A model generated the notes under the pieces. It was given only the letters and a program-made list of their open reading frames with translations. It was not told where the DNA came from and made no database searches. Positions 1 to 13,100 of a stretch of 64,000 bases of DNA are shown piece by piece. Positions within the stretch are counted from its first letter, which is position 1. Each line of letters begins with the position of its first letter. Position numbers and translations under genes: made by a program. This DNA comes from Drosophila persimilis. Lineage: Eukaryota; Arthropoda; Insecta; Diptera; Drosophilidae. Location: assembly GCF_003286085.1 (NCBI RefSeq), contig NW_020825330.1, positions 1,054,001 through 1,118,000 on the forward strand, in the 5' to 3' direction.

Positions 1-3000
1 GCTTTAGAGGCGGCGATGGATGCGGCTGTGTCCCCGCATAAACTGGACCTGTCCATATGGCAGCGCTGCGTGATCGAGGACTTTGAAATGGACATGAAAT
101 CCTACAACGTCAGACTGTTAGTAAAAAAGAGCCCCGGCCTAGCCGAGGATCCAGAGACGGCCGAGTGCCTCGTGCATTCGCCGTGGAATATGTGTGACAT
201 GAAGAAGGGCGATATTGTTTCGCTTCTGGCCAAGTGGCAGCCCTCGCAGAACGTCTATGTGATTGACAAGGAGGACGGCTTCTGTGTGACCAATCCCGAT
301 TTTCTAGTATCCGGCACCACCGTCATGGGTTCCCTCTTTTGCCGCCGCAAGACGGTGCTGCAGGAACGTTTTCGCGGCCTCCACTGGAACAACCGTGTGG
401 TGAGTACCCAGCAGCAAAGCCCAGACAATCCCTAACCTAACCGAGCGGGATACTCATTTGAAACTCTTCGGCAGATGATTATTGGCACACTGGTGCACGA
501 ACTGTTCCAACGTGTGGTCTCCGAGCAGCACTACACGCGCTCCCATGTGAAAACTATCCTGAATTATATGCTGCAGAGCCCCTCCCTGGCCCAATCCCTC
601 TATGCCGGCGACCTCACCGAGGATGAGGTAATTAATGATTTGCAGCGGTTCGTCGATCCCATCGTTAGGTTCGCCAAGCAGTATGTGCTTGGGGAGACGC
701 CTGTAATTCCGTCACCAGTGAATTTTCGCGGACGCATTGAGCGGATCGAGAACACTGAGGAGAACCTGTGGGTACCCCAGCTGGGCCTCAAGGGCAAAGT
801 GGACGTCTCTGTGTCCGTCACCACAGCCAATGATCCCATTCCCTTGGAGCTGAAGACGGGTCGCTCCACCTTCTCCATGGAGCACACTGGCCAGCTGATC
901 CTATACCAGATGATGCACTCAGCCCTGGGCGTTGAGACGCGCTCCGGGCTACTGCTCTACCTGCGCGAAAACATGATGCGCGAGGTGTTCGGCAAGCGCA
1001 ACGAGATGCGCGATCTGATCATGATGCGCAACGATCTGGCAAAATATCTAGTCAAAGAGGTGAAGAGCTCAGTCGCCGATGAAGAGGACATCGAGGACCT
1101 CTACCTGCCCGAGCCCATCCACCACCACAGCGCATGCACGCAATGCGAGTACAGGACGCTGTGCGCCAGCTACGCCAAGCGGGATAACATACTGCATTTG
1201 GGGGACTCGCATTCAATGAAGATCCTTATGCCGACACTTCTCGAGCACCTAGCCGACGAGGATCAGGAGTTCTTCCACCACTGGTGCGGTATACTGGCCC
1301 TCGAGGATAAGCACTCACGCGCGAGCTTTAAGCAGCACTCCATCTGGACGGACGATCCCGTCTCGCGCCAACAGCAGGGACGAGCCATTGCACAGCTGAA
1401 GCTTTATCCCAGCCAACTGGCGCTCGAAACAGACGGCCGCTTTGAGCAAAACTTGGAGTTGGCACGTGAGGTCGATCCCAGCATACAATTACATCTCAGT
1501 GGGGTATGTTCTAGGATCTGGGGATCTCCCTTCACTGAAATCATCAGTGTGTAATCTATTTTTCTTCTCTTCTGCAGTTCGATGTGGGCGAGTATGTGGT
1601 CATCAGCACCGAATCGCGCATGGCCGTGGCTTCTGGGATCATCGTTTCGTTGGAGTGCCGGCGCCTGACAGTCGCCCTGGATCGCGACCTCAAACCGCAG
1701 TATGCGAAGGAGACCTTCATCATGGACAAGCACGACTCGCAGACTTTCAGCACATTCAACTACACAAACCTCGGCATGCTGCTCGCCCCCACGCTGCGCG
1801 CCAAGCAACTGCGCTCCATAATTGTAGCCCTGGACCCGCCCTTACCATTTGACAGCCTGCCCGATATCATTCTAACAGAGGGTCTTCACATTCTGCAATA
1901 TCTGAACAAGCAGCAAAACGAGGCCGTCATGCATTGCCTCAGCAGCAATACCCACTTTCTGATCAAGGGTCTGCCCGGAACAGGCAAGACCCAGACGCTG
2001 GTCGCCCTGGTGCGTATGCTGCATCTGCTTAATCTCAGCGTCCTGATCACGGCCCACACTCACTCGGCGGTGGACAATCTAATGAATCGTCTGATGGCCT
2101 ATGGCCTGCCCATGCTCCGTCTAGGCCAGAGCGCTCGCATTAACGACTGCCTGGAAGAGATCAGCGAGGCCAATGTTACCAGACGCTGCCGCACCGTCGA
2201 TAGCCTGACACGCGTCCTGGAGACGCCGGCGATTGTGGGCGTCACTTGCCTGGGAACGGGTCACGCCGTCTTTCGAAACCGTACGTTTGACTACTGCATC
2301 GTGGACGAAGCCACCCAGGTGTTGCTGCCCACCATTCTGCGTCCCCTATGCTACAGCGAGCGCTTCGTTCTGGTCGGAGATCCAGATCAACTGCCACCGG
2401 TCGTTAAATCGCGCGAGGCCCGCAAGAGAGGAGCAGACGAGTCCCTCTTTGAACGCCTTGACTCGCCCAATTGCACGGCCGTGCTGTGCGTGCAGTACCG
2501 CATGAACAGCACAATCACCCGGCTGGCCAACAGGCTTACCTACGATGATGGCCTGAAATGCGCCAATGAGAATGTGGCCAAGGCCCATCTCCAACTGAAT
2601 TACATGGGACACGCACCCGTGTGGGCTCAGCGCGTGCTGCAGACCCATCTGGACAATGCCGTTGTGGTGGTGGACACCGGCGACTGCTCCCTGCCCTGCC
2701 AGGCGGTGGGCAAGGGCTTACAGTGGCTCGGGAAGGCCGACTCCAACATCGATCTGAAATACGGAGAAAAGGATCCGGAAGTTGAACTGGCGGATGTGGG
2801 GCAGCATCCAGTGGAAGGTCGCCGCATTTCACAGTACACCAATACCTGCGAGGTGGGCGTTGTGATGAACCTTCTCCTCCAGCTGCAGCTCGCCGAATAC
2901 GACCTGTCCACCGTGGGTGTCATTGCCCCCTACCGCGCCCAAGTGGAGCTGCTGCGCAGACTGGGTGGACGGCTGGACTCCAGAGTTGAGTTCAACACGG

Positions 3001-3323
3001 TGGATCAGTACCAGGGCCGCGACAAGAACATCATCATCTACAGCTGTACCAAGACTGGACGCGATCCCACGGAGAAGAAGCGCTGCCGAGCCGCTGAGAT
3101 TCTCGAGGATAAGCGCCGCCTTACGGTGGCCATCACACGCGCCAAGCAGAAGCTGATCATCCTAGGCGACGTCACGTGCCTCAAGAATTATGGCCCCTTC
3201 AACTCCCTATTTCAGAACGTCCCGGCAAAGTGTTTCTTGCCGTTGATCGAGGGTCGTTTGGAATTTGCTTGGAAGTGTCTGCACACAGACCTGAATCGCC
3301 TCGTAGAACCATTAGTCAATTAG
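1..3323 (+). CDS. Dna2: DNA replication ATP-dependent helicase/nuclease DNA2 (5' partial)
   Basis: Three visible exons, 1-399, 475-1503 and 1578-3323, join in frame across GT-AG introns and give about 1,057 residues. The reading frame is open to base 1, so the true start lies outside the window. Seen: an N-terminal Fe-S cysteine (SLFCRRK) followed by a RecB-type nuclease (GTLVHELFQ, GKVDVSV, LELKTGRS), then the other cluster cysteines (CTQCEYRTLC). After these comes a superfamily 1 helicase: Walker A GLPGTGKT, DEAT, GDPDQLPPVV, QYRMN, VDQYQGRDKN and RLTVAITRAKQ. Known for the family: Dna2 cuts 5' flaps during Okazaki-fragment maturation and resects DNA ends in the nucleus. All catalytic motifs look intact. 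The second intron (1504-1577) has a pyrimidine-rich acceptor. The downstream neighbour Cht6 is on the same strand. Confidence 0.95.
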
Positions 3324-3588
3324 TTCTTAATCCTTTTTTAATATATTTCGTGTTACATTTTAAGAGTTCCAAGTGATTTTGATTAGTTAAAGGACTCATA
3401 CAAGATTTACAAGTGCCAAAGTGACCGATAGATCGTTATGGATCCTTAAAGGAAGCCAATGTTCAAGAAGGAATCCTTAAAGGAAACTAATTTCAGAAGA
3501 AACTACCCCTAAAAAAAGAAGCAAATCATTAGTGAATCGCCGTCTGGCGTGCTCCCAAGAAACATATATAAAAGCCGATTCATACTTT

Positions 3589-3594
3589 AATAAA
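3589..3594 (+). terminator. Dna2 poly(A) signal candidate
   Basis: AATAAA lies 266 bases after the Dna2 stop codon. It is the first canonical hexamer downstream on this strand, so a 3' UTR of about 0.28 kb is likely. Confidence 0.5.
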
Positions 3595-3599
3595 ATCAG

Positions 3600-6500
3600 C
3601 GAGAAAACGTCTCTCTCGTGGCAGGACATATAAATGTTGTTTTCAATTTTTTATTCGATAAGTGCATACTGAAATGTAATCTTGAGCGTAACTTTTACTC
3701 GCGCAAGGGAAACGTTTTTGGCTTCCCAAAAGTTCTTTAGAAATATATACTCAATTATACAGAGCTCGGGAAATGTACAAATTATCTTAGCATCCCCCTA
3801 AACATTCCTAAATGTTGTCGTTGGAGCTGTGACGTTCCTGTTTCGGTCGTTGTATCCCACTGTTACATGCTTAACGGTGCTTGCACTACTCTACCCGCTC
3901 ACTTTTGTTAAACCCCTTTTGAAGCCCGTGCTCCCTTCCTTCCTGGGGCACCTTGGAGTCTGTTCCGGTCTCTTGTCCGCGTGCCACACGTGCCCCGAAT
4001 GCATATTAGCAGGAGATATCCAAGTGAAGTGGGAGAACTGTCGGAAGGGGCAATATGCAGCGGATGCACTTAGCAGCCACAGGCCGGCGTGAGTCATCCT
4101 CATGATTATCGACATCATAATCGTCCTACCATCCCATCACATCACATCCCATCCCACCCATGCTATCCATGTTATCCATTCCCCTGGCGCGAGGTTTGTA
4201 ACCAAATGTGAGATTGATTGGTCCCCAAACCGGAGAAAACCAAACCAAAGCAAAGCGAAATGAAATTTCAAGAAAGTAGCGTCGATTTATTCGACTCTGC
4301 GATACCTCTCACTTGGTCCAAAAACTCCCACAGTCGGTGGGCAGGAAAGGACCCAGCGGTCGGCCAATATGTGCATATCTACACGGTATCTACAAGGTTA
4401 TCTACATGTAATCTTCACGGCTTCTACTTGCTTTCAATGTAGAGTAGTGACAAATGGAGCAGACCGATCGCCGCATACCCGCCAGGGCCCACGAGTACAG
4501 GGTGATAATATCAAATAAAAGCTGGCCGAGGATAGGGAAAAGGGGTACGGGGTACGAGGAAGAAAGACCCAGAGACACCAATAACAGTTACAGTAACAAC
4601 AGTCAACGGCCACAATGGACATAAGCAAATTGCTTGATAAAATATTTGAAATTCATTTCGCGCCGCCTCTTGGCAGCCGTTGGCATTTCGATGACAGCAT
4701 TTAATGCTCATTATGTAATCTCTTTAGGTCTTTGGCTCGCACAGACACAGAGAGAGAGAGAGAGGGAGCGAGCGGTGCGGGGGTCCACCATTTAACAAAG
4801 GTCAACCACAAAACTATGAAGCCCTGTCGCACACACACACACACACACACACGAATATTGAATTGATTTCGAGTTCCGGCCAAACCCCAAATGTATTTTT
4901 TGTTGTTGTTTGAAATACCCAATAGACACAACACACACAGAGCTACCCATCTCTTTTGCACGCACTCCAACTCTCACTCTCTTTCTCCTTCGGGTTTTTT
5001 TTGGGTGCGCAACAAATTAAGCCCATTAAGACCATCTTCAAGATGGTCCCGGTGCCCCCCATCAGCCATCAGCCATCACCCAACACCCTCCACGCATCAC
5101 CTGTTGCAATATTGAACACTCTCCACACAGATGATCCATTCGCAAGCAAACGCATTGGGGGCAGGCCTTATCAATAAACTGTTCGCTGAAGCTGTGCGAA
5201 AGGGGTCCGAGTATTTTCACTTTCATTCAAGCCAAAAACTCATGGCCTAAAACTAAGAATTAAAATCAACTTCATTGCAATTCCATTCCTCTCCATAAGC
5301 TATAAACTATAAACTATAATTTTCATTTGTCTTTATGCCTATAACCGTTTCGGAAGACTTTCAATTTTCTTGACAGAACTTCTATCATAAGCTCCCCCCT
5401 TCGTGTTATACAATCCCTTTCAGCTCAATTCGCTTTAATTTGCCGATCTGTGCAACGATTTCTCCGCGATTCGCCAGTCAAGCGTTGAATGGAGACCAAA
5501 CGGTGGCCATTAATCGCTCAAGCCGCAAAAGTGTGGCCATAATTGATCAGTTTTGGCTGCCGCGAAACTTCATTATAGCCATCATCTCTCTGAAGAACAT
5601 GCCCCCGAGGACCCTCCAAAGCAGCAACAGCAGCAGCAACAGCAGCAGCAACAGCACCACAGACTTTCCCCGCATTCAAGCTCTCTGTTAACGGTTAACA
5701 GACGCTGTTGGGGATACGCGCTTCGCTGCTGCGCACTGCTCCGGTAGCAGCTCCAACAAGTTATGGCTACGGTGCGTGGTACCCCTCTGGCAGAAGGTAT
5801 TATGAACTTGGCCAGGAGTTTGGGCTGCAACGTCGAGAGGAGAGGAAAAGGATGAAAGATGTTGACAAATGAACTAAGATATCACATTAATTCCACTCTC
5901 GGACATGTACTATTTCTGGCAAGTGAAAGATGTTTGGCCTTTTACTTGTTTCAGGAACTGACTGAAATCGGAGGAATACCATATAAGGAAAACGTTAACA
6001 TCACAAATTTGAACTTAAGCCCTGAATATTATTGCTGTTTACCTTGGCCACACAAATAGGGGATGGCTATATCATGTTGCGGCCACAGTGGCTGACAGCC
6101 CGCTGTTGTGTCTGGTTATAAATAGTTTTAGCTTAAAAAAATGTAGCACTCGTATTCAGGACAATCCTCCCATCATGAGTTGTAGGGTGTCCATCGCTTC
6201 GTCACTCCATAAGCAACTGTTTCTTCTGGTTACTGGATACTGGTTTCTGGTTTCTGTCTGCTAACCGTTGTCTGCAGCTGCTGGGTGGCTGTCTGCCTGG
6301 TGTTTGGTGGCTTCTGTTAAGGCCTGGCCTGTTGGTGGTGGCCTGGCTGTTGGCCACGCTTTTTGGCCACAAAACAAATTCAGTGCAACGGCGACTCTTG
6401 AACGGTATTGTTGGCCATAGCGGTAACTCGCCTCTGGCATACCGTGCATACTAAAATATACAATTTCCTTCTATGTGCGAGAGACATAACATACAACTAA

Positions 6501-7167
6501 AAGTTTATTCGATTTACTTTTTTTTTGGTTTATTTTTTGCGTGCTTCGTGCATCGTGCCATCGAGTGAATGTGGAAAAATGTGCAGATAGACGGATAGAT
6601 TTCTATTGATATTAGTCAGATATATACATATATACTATATGAGGGGATATATGTGGATATATGTGCTGAAAAAGAGACGCCGCCGCGCCTGGCCGAAAGT
6701 GAAAAACTGAATGCGCAGACGTGTGTAACAGTTTTTACTTTCGGCCTCGTTTCTGGCTTCATCTCTTGTTAGTGGCCAATGCTGCTGCTGTAGTTGTTGT
6801 AGTTGGCTTTGGTGGTCAGTGGAGCATATAGCCATCCGAGATCTGTGCATATTGCATAAAAAACATGCACTCAGCCTCCAGCCCCAGCAGCCACTGCAGC
6901 GGCATCAGCAGCAGCAGCAGCAGCAGCATTTAGCCCACTTTTCGAGAAAATATTTTTGCAAATCTAGCGACAACAAAAATCTCACACATAAATCTTAGCG
7001 TTATTTTTTTCCGTCGCCGCCGCCGCGTTGCGTTTTACTTGGACAACAACTAGAGCAGCGACTAACTATAACAACAACAGCAACAGTCACTGAAATAATA
7101 GCAACAACCAGTGCAAAAGGAGCGCCACTGCAGCCTGCCACCTCGACCAGCAGAAAAAGCCGCCAAA
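3600..7167. other. Dna2-Cht6 intergenic DNA and Cht6 5' UTR region
   Basis: No protein-coding exon is supported here. The stretch holds a GA run near 4747-4763, a CA run (4830-4852), CAG/CAA runs (5621-5656, 6906-6928) and, near its end, an A-rich leader with many CAA/ACA words. That leader runs into the Cht6 start codon and is probably Cht6 5' UTR. Short open frames are explained by low-complexity sequence. Confidence 0.6.
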
Positions 7168-10100
7168 ATGCTTCCGGTAAGTTGTTGTTGGGCTGCCCGA
7201 AACGGAGCCAAAAAAACAAACTGGAAAATATCTGTGCAAAAACCTGAGAAAACTGAGAAATCATTTTTGTAACGCTTATATTTTGTTATTGTTGTTGGCA
7301 TTGCGACGACCGTACTTTGTACGCAATTAGCGCAAATCTGGCCAAGAGTCGCAAACATTTAGTCCAGGCCAAGTAGCAGCAATTTCCTGACTCGACGGGG
7401 ACCCATGCAGGAGGGTTTAACGAAAGGGATCGAAAAGGAAGTGTGAGCACGACAGGCAGACAACCTTGAAGAGGATCACAGCCGAAAGTTGTTTCCCCGA
7501 TCCAGGAAGAACAGGCACCAGGCACCAGGCACCTCCTCATAGATACATCTCATCGGAGATGCCACCTTTTTATTGCCCATAAAGATCGCTGCTTGATCTT
7601 GCGAGAAACGGGTTCTAGGTCTCATCTTCATTCTTGAATAATTGAATTATTCATTCGCGACGAAGACGGAGACGGAGACCCGGACTCAAGTTGATTTCGT
7701 TTTCGTTTTGCCCGGTTTAGCTTGTGTGTCTATCCGTTGCTATTGAAATGACTCTTGGATGATTGCATAATTAATGCCAGGCCAGCACAAAGGCTGACAA
7801 AACTTCCGACTGTGGTCAGACTCAACCAGTAGAATAGGCATCCATAGAAAGTAAAAGTTACAAGTCTTTAGAGGACATGGTATCTGGGATATCTGGGATA
7901 TCTGGTCAGAGGAATCGGTTCGCTATATCTTACGGTTTTTTTGTTTTCTATGGAAAAAGGTTTGATTAGTTATCACCCAAGTGCGGAAAACATAGAGGGA
8001 TAAACACCTTCGGTTTCTGGTTGTTTTTGGGGCTTATGTAATGCTGAAAACTTTTACCCGATTAACACCTCGGCCGAAGACGACTGTCGATTGCAATTCC
8101 CATGCTAATCGAACGCAAAGGAGTGCAAAACTTTCAAACACGATTCGAGAAATCGAATCGGAAAGGCAGACGTTCATTGGCAGATACTCGTACATTGCAT
8201 GCATACTAAAGATAATGCTGCAGATACAAGATATAATGCTCTCTCGTGGATCCTAAACCAAGAGGCATGCAATGCATAAGCAGATCAATCAAAGATACTT
8301 TTGATACTTTTACTCCCCGACAAATAGGGGCCCCGAGGAGACAAATGAAATCGACATCGACATCGAATGAAATTTAATTTCGTTCCATTTTGGGCATTTG
8401 TTTTACATCCGCCTGGGTATTGGGTATTTGGGTATTACGAGTATGGGAGTATAGGAGTATGTATACTCTCAAATATACATATGTATATGCATGCCCCGAA
8501 TCGGGGCAGAGCTACTTCGGAGGCTAAGGCTGATATTTGATGCCTGTGGCCTGGAGCTTGGGGCCTGGGGTCTCATGCAAATTTCGCTGTGGCTGTGGGG
8601 CTGCGCATGCGCAGAAAACTTGTTTAGGAACTGTTTTGTATTTTTGACAGTTTTCGGCTTGAACTTATTTTTGGCTTTTCGGCTTTTGACGGGCGCGCGG
8701 GGGCGAAACACGTTTGGCAACAAGTGCTGCGCCGCTACGGTACTGCAAACTAGCCAACGGACTCCTCATCATCGTCATCGTGATCATCATTGTTGTGATG
8801 ATCAGAGTGATCATCTTCGGGTGCCCATCATCATTCCGAGCGAGTGCTTGACGTCAGGCCACAAAAATGCGTGTGAAGAGGAAATCTGCTTGCGGCTTTT
8901 GTCTCTCTCCGCCAAGCGGAAATCGGAGCCCAGCCCGAAAATAAGGCAGACAAAATTTGCACATTCATGCAAGCAAGCCACCATCCCAGGGCACAGGGGA
9001 GGCGGTGGAGTGCAACACTCCAGCAGTGCAGCAGTGCAACGCCAACGCTTTGTCGACTCTCCGCACCCAAAGACAAAGACAATGACAATGAACTGAACCC
9101 ATCCCATGCCATGCCATGCCATGCCATGCCATATCCATGCAATGCGATGCCATCCAATCATCCATCCATCTATCCATCTGCAGCTGCCGTGCCTCTTTCC
9201 GATAATTCAGAACAAGTTGCCTCTCAAATACCCTTACGATGGGGTGTAAAGTGATTATTTCCTTTTCTTGAAGATCTGTATCTTCGAACGGAAATTCTTA
9301 AATGGTATCCTCCCTCTATGACTAAAGCTGAAGGCTCAGCGAAGGTTACCGCTCTCACTTTCTCCTCCGCATGGGACCCATATCCCATATCCGAGTGTAT
9401 GGGCGACTATAGAAAGGTTTTCAGATTGGCAAATCGGAATTCGCATTCGCGATTCGCATTCAACGGCGGAAAGTGAAACCAGTCGACACTCCACAAAAGA
9501 GGGACAGCAGCAGGCAGCAGGGAGCAGGGAGCAGGGAGGGAAAAGTGAATGGCAGGCTGGAATGGGGGAATTGATGCGTTTGGTATCTGTTTTTTTTTTT
9601 TTGTTATTTAAAAGATTATAGAAGAGTCTGCTGGCGGGGATCACATTAAGTTACCGGTTTCTTGTGCTATTAAACCGCATTTGCCTGAAATTCCAGCATT
9701 CCCAGTCGCATCCACTGCAATCGCTTTTGGTAATTGTATCTGACAGATACACAGATACACCGGGCCACAAATACACACGTGCGGTGCCTTCAACCTCATT
9801 GCAAAATTTGCTACATTTTTTTTGTATTTTGTCTTCCTCTGCTGCTGCTGCCTGCTGCTGCTTTTGTTACGTTACGTACGAGCACACATCAGAGGAGGGA
9901 GCGCAGAGGGTACCCAGCTGTAGAGGTAGAGGCTGCATGGCATGGCTCACTAAGAGACAGAGACCGAGACCATGCTCCAGAGACCGCCGGGATGATTCAA
10001 TTCCATGACAACGACAACGACAACGGCCAGGGGGGCTTCAGCTTTGATTTTGATTTGGGGACATGCAAATCATTAACACTCCTACGACAGATGGGGATGG

Positions 10101-13100
10101 ATGGATTCATTCTCAATGGAAGGCGAGACTTCGCTTTGATATTCGAGTCCAGTTTGACAGACTGTGATTTAAGCTTTAACTGCTGGTATTTCCCCAGAGA
10201 AAGCCTTGGCTCTGGTCAGTTTGGGTTCTGTACAGAAATGCTTAGCTAAGGATTCCGAGACAAGATAGAAAGCTTCATTGCCAAGCTTTCACATGGACAG
10301 AATTCGTACACACACACACCACCAAAACGTTCTCTTGCTTAGCTATTCCTGAAGCGAAAGCTCACCCATACGTGCACGGGCATCAACTTTCAGTTTGGAT
10401 TTTGAATTGGATTATGAGTACGACTACGAGTACTCGTACTTTCGCCCCCGAAAATACTCGTATCAGATTCCCACCCTTGAAACCAGCCTCTGGACATTGT
10501 CACTCCACACGTAACTGTAAATCCGCCATGGAGATATGTATGAATAAAACAACATATATATGTGTATACTGATATATGTATATATATATTCATGTATCGG
10601 TTATGCGGCCGTGAAGGTCAACTTGTTTTGCAGGTCTCTCCGTGTTTGAGTGAAAAAAAGCAAAAGTTATAAATTAATTTATTAAGCCAGATCGGACGGA
10701 GCCCAGAGACAAGCCGCACAGCACACAGCACCACAGCACCACAGCACAGTCAGTCACAGTCTCAAAGTCAGGCCAACCAAGTTCCACTCTCGATGTTTAA
10801 ACTCGTTTGGGGAACAACAAAAGCACTTGCTGAAAATTCCAGAGTCTTGACCAGCAGACTAACTGACTGACCCCCAATTGGTATTTAAAAGAATGTGACT
10901 GCACAAAGACCACAACGAAGCAACGTAACGAACAAGAAATAAATCAGTATGATGTATGCCGACTGGTGACTGCTGAATGCTGAATGCTGCATTGGGGGTG
11001 AATGGGGGACAATTCACAAGTCACCTTAATTGCCACAAGGATGACGGTACCTCACACTCGAAAAGTAGACCACAGGCAGGGGAGAGCTTCTGGGAAATAC
11101 TCATACATTTGATTCCTTCTTTTCCAAATCTATTTTAGTGTTTTACCTTATTTGCATATCACATATAAGACATAGTTGCTGTGCAAAACACAGTCGAAGA
11201 TATTTCCATTTTGATGATACAAAAAAACCCCAAATCATGCTTCGATCTAATTAAGTTTTGGGCCAACTCGAGAGCCTTATCCAATCTAATCGGCCTAAAC
11301 AATGGGCATTATCTTTATGGCCATAACCCATAACCACTCTCGACCCCTGGCTGGAGCCACAGTTCAGCTTCAGCTGCTGCTTCATGGCCGCCGCATCCAC
11401 AGCATCAAAATTAGCCATCGTCCATTTCCATCTCCATCTCCATCTCCATTGCCCATCTCCCTGTTCCATCTTCGACTCAACTTGAACCTGAATGTGCATC
11501 ACGATTAATTTTTCTTTCTGGCGTGTTTTATTTTTTCTCTGTATCTTTTGTTTGTGCTTTGGGCTGGATTGTTGCCGGATGCGCAAGCAGCACAGCTTAA
11601 TAATTTCCACCGAAAACTGAAAACCGAACAAAATTGAAAGTGAGCAAAACCACACAGCGCCAGCCAACGGACAACAAAAATGTACGAGTATCTATAAATA
11701 AATTGTATACTAAAGTTGTGCTTAAAAGGGCATAAAAGTTACATAAGAAATGCTCTGTCTGTGAGATGGAGAGCGGCTTCTTCCGTTGGTTGGTTGTGTG
11801 GTTGATGGTTGGTGGATGGTGGTTGGTGGATGGGGCATTTCTTTTATTGGTGCTTTATTGTGCGCATATGACATAAGTGGCTGCCAATGAGCGAGCAACT
11901 ATCTAATTTTTGGCAAGAAAGAAACGGAGGGGTAGCCATACGTTTAACACCAACCGTTAGCCGCTGCAGCCAGTGCCTTTGCAGCGTTTACTTTGCCAAT
12001 TATCGCCTGGGACGTACGGCACGGGTGCCGGTGCCGGTGCCGGTGACGGTGACGGGGCAGGTGCCGCCGTTAATGTTAATTGCAGTGTAAGCGCGTTGCG
12101 ACTCTTTGGTGGATGCGTCGCCGCCACCGCCACCGTCACCGTCAGCACCCTAAGGGTGCCCTGGTGGGCCGTGGAATGTAGTGGAGTGGAGGTGAGTGGG
12201 TAGGGTGTCAATCAGCCTCGACTTTCGATTTCACTTTGAAGTATGCCACACGCACGAGCACTCACGCATATTGACAGATATGTTCACCTCACCTTTTCCA
12301 AATATACCTTTGGGAGGCAGCAGCAGCAGAATCTCTTCCTAGCTCTGAGATATCCTCTGTATATCCCTGATCTTTTCTATTCTCCACAATGACTCTATCT
12401 GCTGAGTCGCTTCATTAACTTTCTGCGTTGAAAGTTTCACCTCGCTGTCTATTGACTAATTATTTGTATGCTTTTGACGTAACTGTACATTTTGACAACG
12501 CAAATGATAAATGTCAGCAGTAGAAGCCGTTAAAGGGGGGAAGGATCGGATCGGAGATGACTTTCCGGTTTCGCGACATGCAAATCCGCTCGTAAGTCCT
12601 CCGCTCGGACTCAACATTTCACCTGACACGACAGCCTGCCAGCCTGGTCGTATCAATTGCGATCAGACCATCTATTAAGGCGTTTAGCCATTAATTATGG
12701 CATTAACTCGACGGCCAGTGTGGTCACACTGGACATGTGTGGGGCACAGGGAAAGTTTTGCAACTTTTACGAATGAATGAATGGATTTCTCTCCTGATGA
12801 TGAGTTACCCAGCAAGATTCTCTTCTGGAAACAAAGGCTTAAAGTTGCATCTGAAAACTTAAGTTTTAGTGAATTTCTTTTCCTCCCAGTGCCCAGCACC
12901 ACGTTTCTGCCGTAGCAAGTGTCCACTGTATGGTTATTTTTCTGTGGTTTTGTTGATTTTTGGCTTGGACTTTCGCCAAACACCTGGCCACTGCCAGGCA
13001 TCTCTCCTTGGGGGCGCCTCTAGCGATGACGATGGCCATTCGCGTTAATGGGGAAAATTGCACCATTAACAGCGACAAATGCAAATCGATAAGGTGGAAA

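Noticed and set aside
8811..9254. Several overlapping open frames over the CCATG repeat region
   Set aside because: They are created by the pentamer repeat being open in several frames and strands, and they show no coding character.
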